Part shown: positions 1 through 9,705 of the stretch, piece by piece | Numbering within the stretch: position 1 is the first letter of the stretch | Layout of the letters: every line of letters starts with the position of its first letter | From: Flavobacteriales bacterium UBA952 | GTDB taxonomy: Bacteria; Bacteroidota; Bacteroidia; Flavobacteriales_D; Crocinitomicaceae | Length of the DNA: 64,000 nt | NCBI GenBank assembly: GCA_905182495.1 | Contig: CAJJBU010000004.1 | Location: 1 to 64,000, forward strand | Direction: 5' to 3' | Program-made: the position numbers and the translations under genes | The notes under the pieces: generated by a model | Database searches by the model: none | What the model saw: the letters and a program-made list of their open reading frames with translations, nothing else | What the model was told of the DNA's origin: nothing

Positions 1-939
1 TATTGGAACACTTAAAAGCATTCCTGTTATTCCCCAAAGAGTTCCCCAGAAAGACAAGGCAAAAATGGCGACAAATGAACTTATGTTCAGTGTGTTTCCC
101 ATAAGCTTAGGTTCTAACAAGTTTCCTACAATAACCTGAAGGGTGCCTACGACTCCTAAAACCATTAAAAAACTTGACAAATCTCCAAATTGTAAAAGAC
201 AAAAGAATGCCGGGAAGAGTGTTCCAATTAAGGAACCGATGGTAGGGATGTAGTTCAATAAAAAGATCAGAAAAGCCCAAAAAACAGGAGCATCAATTCC
301 TATAAATAGCAAGGCTATATAGCTCCCTAGCCCTGTTATAAAGCTCACCAAAGTTTTTAACCCAATATAACTTGTTACAGATTTTTCAATTTTTTCGAGT
401 ACATCATTTATTTTTTCAAATTGAGCTTTATTGTTAAATACAGATTTGAGTTTTTGTTGAAAATTCGCCTCCTCTAAAAAAATGAAAAGCGCATAAATAA
501 TGATGATGAATGTATTACTTAGTAAATCCGATAATGACTTAAAGATTTGCTTTAAGACCATTCCAAAATCGAAAGTACCGGTTTGGCTTTTTAAATAATC
601 GACTAAATTGATCTGAAAGCGCTCATTGAATTGGGCAATCATATGTTCTATGTTTCCTTCATATAATAGATGTGATTTTGCTAATTCGTTAATATTTGTC
701 ATTAATATTTTCGATATAAAAGCCAAAATCGTGATAAGTAACAAGGATGGGATTAAGCTTTTTATCCATAGGGGGAAATATTCAGCGATAAATTTTACTT
801 TATCCAAACCTTGTCTAATCTTACGGACAATGAACCAAAGTAATAAGGCAAACACAAAAGGGATCAATAGGTTTTTACCATAGATAAGAGTGATGACAAT
901 TGCTGTCATAGAGATAAAAAAGTAAGCAGTGCTTTTCAT
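1..939 (-). CDS. AI-2E family transporter (PerM-like permease), 3' end cut by window edge
   Basis: Read directly on the minus strand from an ATG at 939 and open to the window edge, so the C-terminus is missing. The translation is very hydrophobic, with two N-terminal membrane segments, a more polar stretch around residues 70-150, and then further membrane segments. The motifs NYIPTIGSLIGTL and, further on, NLLEPKLMG followed by SFWGTLWGITGMLLSVP are typical of the AI-2E/PerM (UPF0118) family. Members are inner-membrane proteins with about eight helices; some export autoinducer-2 and some act as Na+/H+ antiporters, so the substrate cannot be named. The gene stands alone, 264 bases downstream of a lipoprotein gene on the same strand. 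A weak TACTTTTA box (one mismatch to TAnnTTTG) lies just upstream of the start. Confidence 0.85.
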   Translation of the reverse strand, partial: MKSTAYFFISMTAIVITLIYGKNLLIPFVFALLLWFIVRKIRQGLDKVKFIAEYFPLWIKSLIPSLLLITILAFISKILMTNINELAKSHLLYEGNIEHMIAQFNERFQINLVDYLKSQTGTFDFGMVLKQIFKSLSDLLSNTFIIIIYALFIFLEEANFQQKLKSVFNNKAQFEKINDVLEKIEKSVTSYIGLKTLVSFITGLGSYIALLFIGIDAPVFWAFLIFLLNYIPTIGSLIGTLFPAFFCLLQFGDLSSFLMVLGVVGTLQVIVGNLLEPKLMGNTLNISSFVAIFALSFWGTLWGITGMLLSVPI

Positions 940-1203
940 AGTACTTTAAAAGTAAGTAAAAGATTTTATTATAAATCGAGGTTTTTCACCTTGATTCTAG
1001 TTCCGAAATTTAACACTTTTGGGAATGTAGTTTTGGCGGTGCTGTCTATATATTTATTAGCGTCTTCTTTGCCGGTCTCATACTTCTATTTGGGCGCGAT
1101 ACCGTATAATCGTTTGAGTTAAAATAGTAAAATCGGTTTGGTAGATTAGGTTTTGTGTTTTTTAGTTCTTGTTGCAAAATGTTTTTTTAATTTCAATTTT
1201 AAA

Positions 1204-2076
1204 TCATTTCAAGTACCTATTTAACAAGTCATTAACCGATTGATTCAAAGATTCATTTTCTATTGTCTTTATCTTTTCTGGCTCAAGCTTATGAAGCATG
1301 TTGATTTCCACACTAATCAAAGGCTTTTCATCAGGTGGCTCAGGAAATATATTTTGCTCTTCGAATAGTCTTCTTGTAACCCTAGCAACTTCAAGTGCTC
1401 CTTCAAGATCCCCTTCTTGCTCTAATAAATAAGCCAAAGCAATTAAACCATAAGCATCTTCGGATGTGGAATCCGCTTTTTGTCTTAGTGCATAATATTT
1501 TGTAATCAATCTTCGAGCTTCTACAAAATCGCCAGTTGCGGTAGAAACAAATGACTTATTAAAATGATCGATGGTAAACATACCCATGGCTCCTATAGAT
1601 TCACTGATGGTCATACTTTCAATGTAGTATGCTTCTGCTTTTTCCATGTTTCCAATCAATCGCCACATCTCAGCATTCATATGTGCTCGTTTCATCATCC
1701 ATTTTTGGTCACCAGAGCTTTCAGAAAGCTGAGCCAATTTAATACTAAGTTCCGCTAGTCTGGTTGTATCGAAAGTTCTTTGAGCGTTTCTACATAATGA
1801 AGATAATGCACCTCCTACAAGCGTATCGTCATTAACGGCACGGCCATATTCCAAAACCTTATTGGCCAAATTTATAGATGCTTCATCATTGCCTTCTTTA
1901 AACTGTTGATAAGCTTCCTTAAGTAATTCCTTCGGGTCTTGCTCCATCCCCAAGATCATATCTTCATGGCCTATCTCATTGGGTTCGTTGTCAGGAGCGT
2001 TAGCCTCGTCCTCGTCTTCAGTGCTACAAGAAAATAGTAATGCTGCAATGCCTAGTATATAGAATGTGTTTTTCAT
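1204..2076 (-). CDS. TPR-like lipoprotein of unknown function
   Basis: A 290-residue protein. The N-terminus MKNTFYILGIAALLFSC is a lipoprotein signal with the acylated cysteine at residue 17, followed by a very acidic linker (residues 18-40). Residues 50-260 are helical and alanine/leucine-rich, with pairs such as AEAYYIES, GDFVEARRLI and GDLEGALEVARVTRR that look like degenerate tetratricopeptide repeats. The acidic residues just after the lipidated cysteine resemble the export signal that sends Bacteroidetes lipoproteins to the cell surface, so surface exposure is possible (inference). It lies 137 bases downstream of the giant adhesin on the same strand but has no obvious functional tie to it. 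No specific family recognised. Confidence 0.75.
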   Translation of the reverse strand: MKNTFYILGIAALLFSCSTEDEDEANAPDNEPNEIGHEDMILGMEQDPKELLKEAYQQFKEGNDEASINLANKVLEYGRAVNDDTLVGGALSSLCRNAQRTFDTTRLAELSIKLAQLSESSGDQKWMMKRAHMNAEMWRLIGNMEKAEAYYIESMTISESIGAMGMFTIDHFNKSFVSTATGDFVEARRLITKYYALRQKADSTSEDAYGLIALAYLLEQEGDLEGALEVARVTRRLFEEQNIFPEPPDEKPLISVEINMLHKLEPEKIKTIENESLNQSVNDLLNRYLK

Positions 2077-2213
2077 TGGAAATACTTTGAATAAAGTTAA
2101 TCAGTAATGCTTAGACTGTAGAGTAATCATTTATGTTTTACAACCTAGGACTGAACACAACTCTTTAATTTTCCCTTGTGAAGCCCTTTTTTTGTGAGTT
2201 ATAGGAACATTGC

Positions 2214-3215
2214 TTATTTGATAAGTGTGATATGCCCTGTCAGTTGGAAGGTTCTTTGGTCATACCATCTGAAGTTAATTTTCCAGGTATAGATGCCATC
2301 CTGACAAAGCTGCCCTCCATTATGTGTCGCATCCCAACCCTGACTGATATCTGTGGTCTCGAACACACGCTCTCCCCAACGATTATAGATGTCTAAATTA
2401 TATCGCTTCACATATTGAGGGCTTGAGTAAACAGGGATCCATAGATCATTTACATTGTTTCCATCAGGCGTGAATGTGTTTGGCGCATACAAGAAAGGGT
2501 CATTTAAAAAGATGACCATTCCTTGTGTGGTGTCGTTGCATCCTTCATCTGTAAGAGCAAGGAGGTTAACATAGAAGGTATCCACGATATTTGGGCTATA
2601 GGTATAAACACCAGGCTCAAACCCTAGAAAATCCTGTTCAGACTCTCCCATATTCCACACATAGGTATCACCACCATCAGATTCATTGCTAATATTTGTT
2701 GTCGGCACATCTGGGAACAGATAAACCGGATCGATATTCATTGCTGCTGTTGGAGTTTGGTACACCGTAATAAAGTCATTATAGGTCACATCGTTGAAGC
2801 AGCCATTGTCATCGTAAGCAGTCAAAGAAACCGAATAAAGCCCTCCTGTTTCATAGCTATTGAATACGTTTTCACAACCATTGAAGGTGTTTCCATTTCC
2901 AAAATCCCACTCACAGTCCGCCGTAGCATTGGAGGTATTGGTGAACTGAACCACCAAAGGACTACATCCTGATAAGACATCCACATCTAATGAAATCTGA
3001 AGTTCAGGAGGCTCATCAAGAAAAATCTCTATTGAAGTAAAGCAACCTAAGGTATCGAGTATTTCAGCACTAAAGTTTCCTGTCTCCAAAGAATCAATAC
3101 CAATGGTAGTATCGCCGGTATTCCATAAATAAGTATAAGGTGCTGTTCCGCCAACGGGAATGAGGGTCAACTCGCCGTTACTGTATTCAAAGCACGAAGG
3201 CATCACTCTCGTCAT
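2214..3215 (-). CDS. C-terminal part of SprB-like adhesin: last SprB repeat, two PKD-like domains, T9SS type B sorting tail
   Basis: A 333-codon reading frame that carries the 3' end of the giant adhesin starting at 9501. It begins inside the last SprB-type repeat (PSCFEYSNGE..., GGTAPYTYLWNTGD). Two PKD-like domains follow (around SGCSPLVVQFTNTSN and WDFGNGNTFNGCEN). It ends with a gliding-motility-associated type B C-terminal domain: FLYAPNTFTPDGNNVND, YNRWGERVFETTD, GWDATHNGGQ, GHITLIK. Type B tails send proteins through T9SS and usually need a partner of the PorP/SprF family; one is encoded at 52708-53691. The frame's own ATG is not a credible protein start, because it lies inside a repeat and has no signal peptide. 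It is the tail of a larger, frame-broken gene. Confidence 0.85.
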   Translation of the reverse strand: MTRVMPSCFEYSNGELTLIPVGGTAPYTYLWNTGDTTIGIDSLETGNFSAEILDTLGCFTSIEIFLDEPPELQISLDVDVLSGCSPLVVQFTNTSNATADCEWDFGNGNTFNGCENVFNSYETGGLYSVSLTAYDDNGCFNDVTYNDFITVYQTPTAAMNIDPVYLFPDVPTTNISNESDGGDTYVWNMGESEQDFLGFEPGVYTYSPNIVDTFYVNLLALTDEGCNDTTQGMVIFLNDPFLYAPNTFTPDGNNVNDLWIPVYSSPQYVKRYNLDIYNRWGERVFETTDISQGWDATHNGGQLCQDGIYTWKINFRWYDQRTFQLTGHITLIK

Positions 3216-3245
3216 AGGTCACCGTCAGTGGCGCCTCGGGTTGGG

Positions 3246-3742
3246 TTACCGTTGCCGTTTCTGTGATATACACAGTTGTTGGAATCGATGACATTCAAGA
3301 CATAGTCTCCCGTTAATGGGCAATGAATCTATAAACGAGCGTCGTGTCTGCAATCGGGAAATCCCAATTCCATTGGTAAGGCAGCTGTTCCGCCACTGAT
3401 CTCCGCTCAGGACATCCCCTGTAGAATCCCCGAAGCAGGACACATCAAGAATTGTGAAAGTCTATATCAAGTGGGCGCCGCAGGCTGGGTCAGCACACAC
3501 CGAGAGGGTATCGGAGCAAAGCAGCGAATCTGCTCACCAACTACCGCATAAGGGCCGAAGGGGATGTCTGACCAAGTCCTCTGTAGCATGAAAGCGCCAC
3601 TGTTCCAATCGTAACACATATCCTGTCGACTGCTCGGGGTCCCTCCACTCACGGTCAAATCAACTGCGCCCGTCGCGTCTCCAAAGCAAAGAATGTCTAC
3701 CTGCGTGGCACTCAAGGCGATTGGGCGCCAAGGGTTGGTCAA
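3246..3742 (-). pseudogene. Frame-broken SprB repeats of the adhesin (fragments 3246-3443 and 3467-3742)
   Basis: Two short minus-strand frames that each hold recognisable pieces of SprB repeats. One contains ALSATQVDILCFGDATGAV and SDIPFGPYAVV; the other starts MSCFGDSTGDV. Between these the translation goes out of register. In the first fragment the order is DWNSGAFMLQRTWSDIPFGPY, where the repeat would normally read like DWNSGA-TEDLSDIPFGPY. An extra base before TCAGAC and extra bases after GGCGCT explain this, so compensating indels are present. Each fragment joins logically to its neighbours (upstream frame 3660-4334, downstream frame 2214-3215). This is best read as a damaged stretch of one gene, not as separate genes. 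Confidence 0.7.
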
Positions 3743-4334
3743 TAAATACGCTCAAGGAATCCACACACTGATTGGTGTCCGTTACAACCACCTGATAGGT
3801 TCCCGTAACCAAGGAGTCTAAATCCTGAATCGTATCTCCGGTATTCCATAAGTACGCATATCCAGGTGTCCCATCTGCAGCACTTAAGTCAATTGATCCT
3901 GTCGTATCTCCAAAACAAGCCACATTAATAGAGTCCATACTCAAAAACAAAGGCGCATCTGGCTCTGTTACTGTCACGGCATAAAGGGTCACACAGCTAT
4001 TACTGTCGGTAATCACAACATCATAAGTTCCTGCAATAAGGCTATCGATATCCTGAAGCGTATCTAGGTTACTCCACAAGTATTGGTAAGGCGCGGTGGC
4101 TTCACTGACCGTAAGGTCAATCCATCCATCACTGCCACCAAAGCAGTTTACATTGGAAACGGTGTCTTGAACGACCAAGAGCGTTGGTGATACAATCACG
4201 GTATCTACGATCAGATACACAGGCATTGGTGAATCGGTAACCGTTAGCAGTATAGGGCCCCACTGCAAGGCTGTCGATGTATGCTGTAATGGAATCGTTA
4301 GACCATAAATACGAATAAGGAACCGTTCCTCCAC
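3660..4334 (-). CDS. Fragment of SprB-like adhesin carrying two SprB repeats (frame-shifted segment)
   Basis: An open segment of 224 codons in a frame different from the main adhesin frame that ends at 4129. Its first ~40 codons overlap the main frame. From about residue 25 it reads as in-register adhesin: LTVTDS, then VNCFGGSDGWIDLTV, AYLWNTGDTIQDLDSL and CVDSLSVFIDQPLAP. It then loses register after QPLAP (about 3728), where the next frame continues IALSATQ. The switch from the main frame lies near 4250: the main frame reads AVGPYT and then leaves register, while this frame supplies LTVTDS. A few residues later the main frame briefly carries the expected NACVSD, so more than one single-base indel is present. 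It is not an independent gene. Confidence 0.6.
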   Translation of the reverse strand: MEERFLIRIYGLTIPLQHTSTALQWGPILLTVTDSPMPVYLIVDTVIVSPTLLVVQDTVSNVNCFGGSDGWIDLTVSEATAPYQYLWSNLDTLQDIDSLIAGTYDVVITDSNSCVTLYAVTVTEPDAPLFLSMDSINVACFGDTTGSIDLSAADGTPGYAYLWNTGDTIQDLDSLVTGTYQVVVTDTNQCVDSLSVFIDQPLAPNRLECHAGRHSLLWRRDGRS

Positions 4335-7300
4335 TAATTATAGCGTCTATACTCCCTAGCGATTCTCCAAAGCAAATGTTGTTTGTCACATCCAACACAG
4401 AAGATAAAGGCGCAAGCGGTTCATTGATTGTGGTACTCGTAACAAAGAAACATCCGTTGGTATCCGTTACTATAACTGTGTAGGTTCCTGCAGGTAAAGA
4501 ATCTACCACTGTTGTTGTATCTGCAGTACCCGTATCCCATAGGTAAGAATAGGCTTCTACACCTCCTTGGGCAACCACAGAAACGGTTCCCGTACTATCG
4601 CCATGACAAAGTACATCTATGGAGTCTGCTTGGGCAGTCAATAATGTTGGTTCCGTTACGGTAACCGTAATGGTATCCATACACAACAGAGAGTCTGTGA
4701 CCACAACCGAGTAGTCTCCAGCAATAAGGCTATCGATAAATAAGGAATCCTCAGTATTGGACCACAAGTAAGTATAAGGTGCCGTCCCTCCTGTAGCAGT
4801 GACTGTTGCCGTTCCATTATCTTCTGAGAAACAGATCACAGGTGTCATCTCCACGCTCAAGCTAAGGGGTGCGTTTGGTTGAGTAAGCGTCATGCTTAGA
4901 CTCGTCGTACAACCTTTGAAATCTTGCACATCAACGGTATAGGTTCCAATAAAGAGATCGGTGAGGTCCTCAGAAAGTGCAGCATTACTCCAAACGTAGC
5001 TGTAGCTTCCGTTACCTCCCACGACCGTGAGGTCGATAAAGCCATCATTGCCACCAAAACATGAGATGTTAGAAGAATCTGCAGTTACTGAAATTGGTGC
5101 CAAAGGCTCGTTAATGGTAAGTGTAACACTTGCTGTACACAAATTCTCATCGGTTAGCAATAAGGTATAGTCTCCAGCTATCAAAGAATCTAAATCTTGT
5201 GTCGTAGAATCATTAGACCACTGATAGGTGTAAGGCGAAACGCCACCTGCGGGGGTCAAATCTATAGCCCCATCAGCATCACCAAAACAGGTCGCATCTA
5301 TTAGGTCAGAACCCAAAACCAAAGCAAGGGGTTCATTGACGATATAGGTGTTCGTATCGGTGCATAAGTTCTCGTCTGTAATCACAAGGGTATAGCTTCC
5401 AGCAAAGATCGAATCAATATCTTCCGTTACACTGCCGTTGTCCCAAGCATAAGTATATGGAGAAGTTCCTCCCGCTGTAGTCACCTGAATAGCGCCCGTA
5501 GAATCTCCATGACAGATGACACTCGTAATCGAGTCTGTCGCTGATAATGTAGCCAAAGGCTGGTCTATAAATCCTGAGATAAAACTCTCACAGAAGTTTG
5601 AGTCTTCAACAATCACAAAGTAATTCCCTGTGATTAATCCAGAAAGGTCTTCCGTTAGTTCAGTGTTAGACCAATCAAAACTATACGGTGCTAAACCTCC
5701 TGTAACTGTCAAGTCTAATGCGCCATCGGAGCCCTCAAAACAAGAAACTGCAGTTTCCAAAACAGACAAGACCATCGTGTTACTAGGGTCTAAGATCTCA
5801 ATCGAGATACTGTCGATACAGCCATGGTCATCCGTAACCTGACCTATATAAACCCCTGGAACGAGATCTATAATGTCTTCGGTAATCTCATTATTGTTCC
5901 ATAAGAATGTATAGCCTGGTGTTCCACCGCCTGCAGTTAGGTCTATGGTTCCCTGGTTTCCCCCGATACAAAGGGCATCGGTATGGGTTTCTGAAAGCGC
6001 TAAAGCACTCAAGGGCTCAGAGATACTCATGATTCGTGTGCTCTGACAGCCATTACTATCTGTAACTACAACATCATACGGTCCCGCCGGAATCGATGAA
6101 AGATCTTCTGTCACACTGCCATTAGACCATAGGTAGGTAAATGGAGAAACACCTCCACTAAACGTCAAATCAATAGATCCCGTAGAATCTCCAAAGCACA
6201 AAACATCAACTTGGGAATGGGTTAAAACAATCTCTTCGGGCTCTTGAATTGAATCCAATATCAAAAGTGAACAACCTAATGAATCAGTTACCAATAAATC
6301 ATACGTACCTATCAATACATTAACGATATCTGGTGTCGTACCCGTATTCGACCACAGGTAAGTATAAGGTGCCGTACCACCGCTGACGGAACTTAGAATA
6401 GAACCCGTTGAAGAACCAAAGCAATCAACATCGGTGACCTGTAGAGAAACAAACAAGGAATCACTTGGTTGTGATACCGTCCCTGTAATATCAAAACTAC
6501 AAGCATTTGTATCTGTTACCGTGATCGTGTAGCTTGCTGAAGGTAAACCTGAAAGGTCTTCAGTGGTATCTGTTGTACTCCATAGATAAGTGTAAGGAAA
6601 TGTCCCTCCTGTTACCGCAGCATCTATAGCTCCTGTAGAATCTCCAAAACAAGAAACATCAGTTACTAAAAGTGTCACCTCTAAAGGTGCTACAGGTTGG
6701 GTGATCTCTACGAGCATTACCTCTGTGCAATTCAGCGAGTCTGTTACCGTGAGTGTGTAGCTTCCAAAAGGAAGGTCCGTAAGGTCTTCTGTTGTTGCAC
6801 TCGTATTCCATAGATAGGTATAAGGTGCTGTGCCCCCAGCGACTGTAATATCGATACTTCCTGTCGTATTGCCGAAGCAATCCACATTAATATGAACCTC
6901 TGAAATACTTAAAGGAGCCGTTGGTTCGGTGATCGTTTCTGTAAGTGTGTCAGTACAGCCATTTAAGTCTGTAACCAGCACATTGTATTCTCCAGTAATT
7001 AAGGTATCAGTATCTTGAAGCGTATCCCCATTGGACCAAATAAAGCTATATCCTGGGACACCACCTATAACGCTTAGATCAATGGATCCATCATCACCAC
7101 CAAAACAAGATACAGCGACAAAAGAAGTCCCCAAAACAATCGGAGTCGGTTCTATCAAAGTAACCGAAGCATTTACCTCACAGTTATTGGTATCGGTCAC
7201 CAAAACATTATAAGCACCTGCAAATAATGAATCCGTAATATCCGTACTGTCCCCATTGGACCAAAAAACCTCATAGGGACTTGTCCCTCCACTGTAAGAA

Positions 7301-9501
7301 ACTTCTGCAACACCATTACTATCTGCAAAGCAACTTACATTAAAGCCATTAAAGTCTGTAAGGACAAGGGTGCTTGAAACGAGCTCGGTAGGTTCCAAAA
7401 CATTATATGTGAAAGTATCGACACAGCCATTTGAATCCGTCAATTCTAAACTGTAGTCACCCGGGCTTAATGACGAAATAAGGGTGTCATTTGAGTTGAT
7501 ACTCCATGATAAACTAAAAGGGCTTATTCCTTGTGGGCTAATAGCGATTAAACCATCATTAAATCCATTACAAGTAATGTTCACAATCGAATCAACTATA
7601 CTTCCGGGTGCGTCAAGCACTTGTATAGTATCGGTAATGTTATCATAAATACATGAGCTATCGATTAAAGCGACACTTAAGGTATAGATACCTGCATTTG
7701 CATCTGTGATATTATTAATTATTGGATTTGGCTCGGTAGAGGTGAAGCCATTCGGCCCTTCCCATGAATAAAGTGCATATTCAGATATAGGTACTATTAA
7801 TTGAATTGAATCACCCTCGCAATAGGGGCTATTGGAAGATATTTCTATTTCAGTACAATTCGGTGCGTTAATGGTTATAATATTATCCGTAGCCGTTGGA
7901 CAGCCATTGGCGTCAAAAAATGCAGAAGCTCCTGCATTATCATAAGGGTACCCTCCAATTTCACCATCTCCATAAATGAATGATAAGTTTTCCAATGTAG
8001 TGTCACAAAGCAGAAGGATACAATCATCAATGACCTCAACCTGAAACTTGATTGCAGCACTATCTGTGCCTAAAGGCGAATTCACCATGGCGCCTCCATT
8101 GAGGGCATCTGCGCCGGTACTTACCCGAGTTCTAACAATCCGATCCGCAGGGTCATATTCCGCCTGATCATCACCTGCTGCGTCAGTTTTGGCACCTGTA
8201 AAAGGTCCATTTAGGTATTCAATTGAATTTGGAACATAAACGGTTCTGATATCTAATGAGGTTTCCATATAGGTGTCCAAAGAAACATCAGAACCAATGT
8301 TTTTACCGACAACTGTATATTCTAAAATATCCCCTGGTTGTGCTGGAGGTCCATTTAAGTCATTTATACTAACACTTGCGCGCAAATCAGGTTGGTAAAC
8401 ATCAATAGCAGAAGTGATGATTCGTGGTAATATAGCATCTTGGGTAGTTACAACACGTATTGTTGCTGATGTGGCGCCATTACCAATATACGTAAATGCG
8501 GAATTATCAGGAATAAAAATACCATTATCAAAACCAAGTAAATTATTGAAATCAGGATTTCGGTAGGGTGTTAAAGCTCCTCCGTATGTAATGGTACTAT
8601 TGAAAAAATCAGATGGTGTTCTTAGCGGGTCAGGTACATCTAAAAACCCACCAGATCCATTGAATTGAAAACGGTCTCCTTGTATACTGCGGTCACCCTC
8701 ATAAGCAGTTGCCCCAAGTTCAAAACTAACGGGGCCTGTTTGTGGGGTTATAAACCCCGAAATAGGAATATCTAAGTTGTTTTGACCAGCGACATAACCC
8801 ATCCCGTCAAAAACAGTGAGGTTTCTTAAGGACTCCAGCTCATTTTTGTAGACCACCACAATGGTCCATGCTCCAAATAAATTGTTTGAACCGGTTCTAG
8901 ATGATACATTTGCGACTGTAAATCTACCATTACCACCTGAGGCCTGGACAAGACTTGTGATGTCTTTAAAACAAAAGTAACTAGGCATACCAAAACTAGG
9001 GTTGCTAGGAATGTTTTGTACATCAATAGTCTCATCTGATATAATGGATTGGTAAAAAAAGTTATTGAGCTTGATCTTTACTTGTTCTCTAGTGACATAC
9101 TCTACCGTGTTTTCTTGAACTCGTGCACTCCAATAAAGCCCTGCCCAACTAACCTCACTGCAAGGGGGAAGAGATAGGCTATCACTTGAAGACATAAATG
9201 TTGATCCATCACTATCTATATCGACATAATCCATAGTGATGCCGCCATCTTGATTGTGATTGCCATTCGGCGGCAATTGGTTCTGAAATACAGCACAATT
9301 TCCATTTGAATTATCGCAAGTAATGGCAACATTTGAAATCATTTTGATCCCTCCTTTCTGATTTGCCTGGAAACGAATGTCAAATGGGCTGACGACCTGA
9401 GAATGGTATGAAAACCCTCCGAAAAGCATAGAAAACACCAAAATGAATTTGGAGATAAATGTCAATCTTACACTATTATTACTTTTCTTTTTAAAAACCA
9501 C
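4129..9501 (-). CDS. Giant SprB-repeat cell-surface adhesin, N-terminal 1790 codons
   Basis: The intact 5' part of a secreted adhesin. It starts at GTG 9501 with a signal peptide (FISKFILVFSMLFGGFSYHSQ). Residues ~45-350 are a beta-rich N-terminal region (GGIKMISNVAITCDNSNGN...). A DUF11-like domain lies at ~365-480 (GDILEYTVVGKNIGSDV), and an Ig-like domain starts near 540. From about residue 640 there are 15 SprB-type repeats of about 76 residues with the pattern CFGDSTGSIDLTxxGG, PYTYLWSNG, DL, GxYxVxVTDSNGC, TEP. The last ~40 codons are out of register because of a frame break near 4250; the gene continues in other frames to 2214. SprB in Flavobacterium is the mobile adhesin of gliding. 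A similar role here is inference; nutrient or biofilm adhesion is an alternative. It is transcribed alone, divergently from the RND operon. Confidence 0.88.
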   Translation of the reverse strand: MVFKKKSNNSVRLTFISKFILVFSMLFGGFSYHSQVVSPFDIRFQANQKGGIKMISNVAITCDNSNGNCAVFQNQLPPNGNHNQDGGITMDYVDIDSDGSTFMSSSDSLSLPPCSEVSWAGLYWSARVQENTVEYVTREQVKIKLNNFFYQSIISDETIDVQNIPSNPSFGMPSYFCFKDITSLVQASGGNGRFTVANVSSRTGSNNLFGAWTIVVVYKNELESLRNLTVFDGMGYVAGQNNLDIPISGFITPQTGPVSFELGATAYEGDRSIQGDRFQFNGSGGFLDVPDPLRTPSDFFNSTITYGGALTPYRNPDFNNLLGFDNGIFIPDNSAFTYIGNGATSATIRVVTTQDAILPRIITSAIDVYQPDLRASVSINDLNGPPAQPGDILEYTVVGKNIGSDVSLDTYMETSLDIRTVYVPNSIEYLNGPFTGAKTDAAGDDQAEYDPADRIVRTRVSTGADALNGGAMVNSPLGTDSAAIKFQVEVIDDCILLLCDTTLENLSFIYGDGEIGGYPYDNAGASAFFDANGCPTATDNIITINAPNCTEIEISSNSPYCEGDSIQLIVPISEYALYSWEGPNGFTSTEPNPIINNITDANAGIYTLSVALIDSSCIYDNITDTIQVLDAPGSIVDSIVNITCNGFNDGLIAISPQGISPFSLSWSINSNDTLISSLSPGDYSLELTDSNGCVDTFTYNVLEPTELVSSTLVLTDFNGFNVSCFADSNGVAEVSYSGGTSPYEVFWSNGDSTDITDSLFAGAYNVLVTDTNNCEVNASVTLIEPTPIVLGTSFVAVSCFGGDDGSIDLSVIGGVPGYSFIWSNGDTLQDTDTLITGEYNVLVTDLNGCTDTLTETITEPTAPLSISEVHINVDCFGNTTGSIDITVAGGTAPYTYLWNTSATTEDLTDLPFGSYTLTVTDSLNCTEVMLVEITQPVAPLEVTLLVTDVSCFGDSTGAIDAAVTGGTFPYTYLWSTTDTTEDLSGLPSASYTITVTDTNACSFDITGTVSQPSDSLFVSLQVTDVDCFGSSTGSILSSVSGGTAPYTYLWSNTGTTPDIVNVLIGTYDLLVTDSLGCSLLILDSIQEPEEIVLTHSQVDVLCFGDSTGSIDLTFSGGVSPFTYLWSNGSVTEDLSSIPAGPYDVVVTDSNGCQSTRIMSISEPLSALALSETHTDALCIGGNQGTIDLTAGGGTPGYTFLWNNNEITEDIIDLVPGVYIGQVTDDHGCIDSISIEILDPSNTMVLSVLETAVSCFEGSDGALDLTVTGGLAPYSFDWSNTELTEDLSGLITGNYFVIVEDSNFCESFISGFIDQPLATLSATDSITSVICHGDSTGAIQVTTAGGTSPYTYAWDNGSVTEDIDSIFAGSYTLVITDENLCTDTNTYIVNEPLALVLGSDLIDATCFGDADGAIDLTPAGGVSPYTYQWSNDSTTQDLDSLIAGDYTLLLTDENLCTASVTLTINEPLAPISVTADSSNISCFGGNDGFIDLTVVGGNGSYSYVWSNAALSEDLTDLFIGTYTVDVQDFKGCTTSLSMTLTQPNAPLSLSVEMTPVICFSEDNGTATVTATGGTAPYTYLWSNTEDSLFIDSLIAGDYSVVVTDSLLCMDTITVTVTEPTLLTAQADSIDVLCHGDSTGTVSVVAQGGVEAYSYLWDTGTADTTTVVDSLPAGTYTVIVTDTNGCFFVTSTTINEPLAPLSSVLDVTNNICFGESLGSIDAIISGGTVPYSYLWSNDSITAYIDSLAVGPYTANGYRFTNACVSDRRYRDCITNALGRSRHRFQCKLLWWQ

Positions 9502-9705
9502 ACCCTCTAAACGAATTAACTGCTTATAATGTTGCTTTTAAAACCAAGAAATTTTGAGGCATTTTATTTACGTAGGAAACTACTCAAGTATTTGTTAGCG
9601 CATAGTCTTTGTAAACTTGAATTGTTATCTTTAAAATCAATTTTATTTCTCTCCATTTTAGTAAGAATAAATCTTTTTAAAATGAGCATATAATTTATAG
9701 ATCGT

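Larger units (their letters stand above)
3030..7590 (-). repeat. Tandem SprB-type coding repeats, period about 228 bp, about 20 copies
   Basis: The cysteine motif (C-F/H-G-x-x-x-G) recurs about every 228 bases, for example near 7105, 6877, 6650, 6420 and 6190. Fifteen copies are in the intact frame, and about five more are recognisable in the broken part and at the start of the 2214-3215 frame. The copies diverge at the nucleotide level, so this is a protein-level repeat array, not a recent amplification. Confidence 0.85.

Noticed and set aside
3030-7590. CRISPR-like regular spacing of about 228 bp
   Set aside because: The repeats are long, diverged and in-frame; they encode SprB domains, with no short identical direct repeats or spacers.
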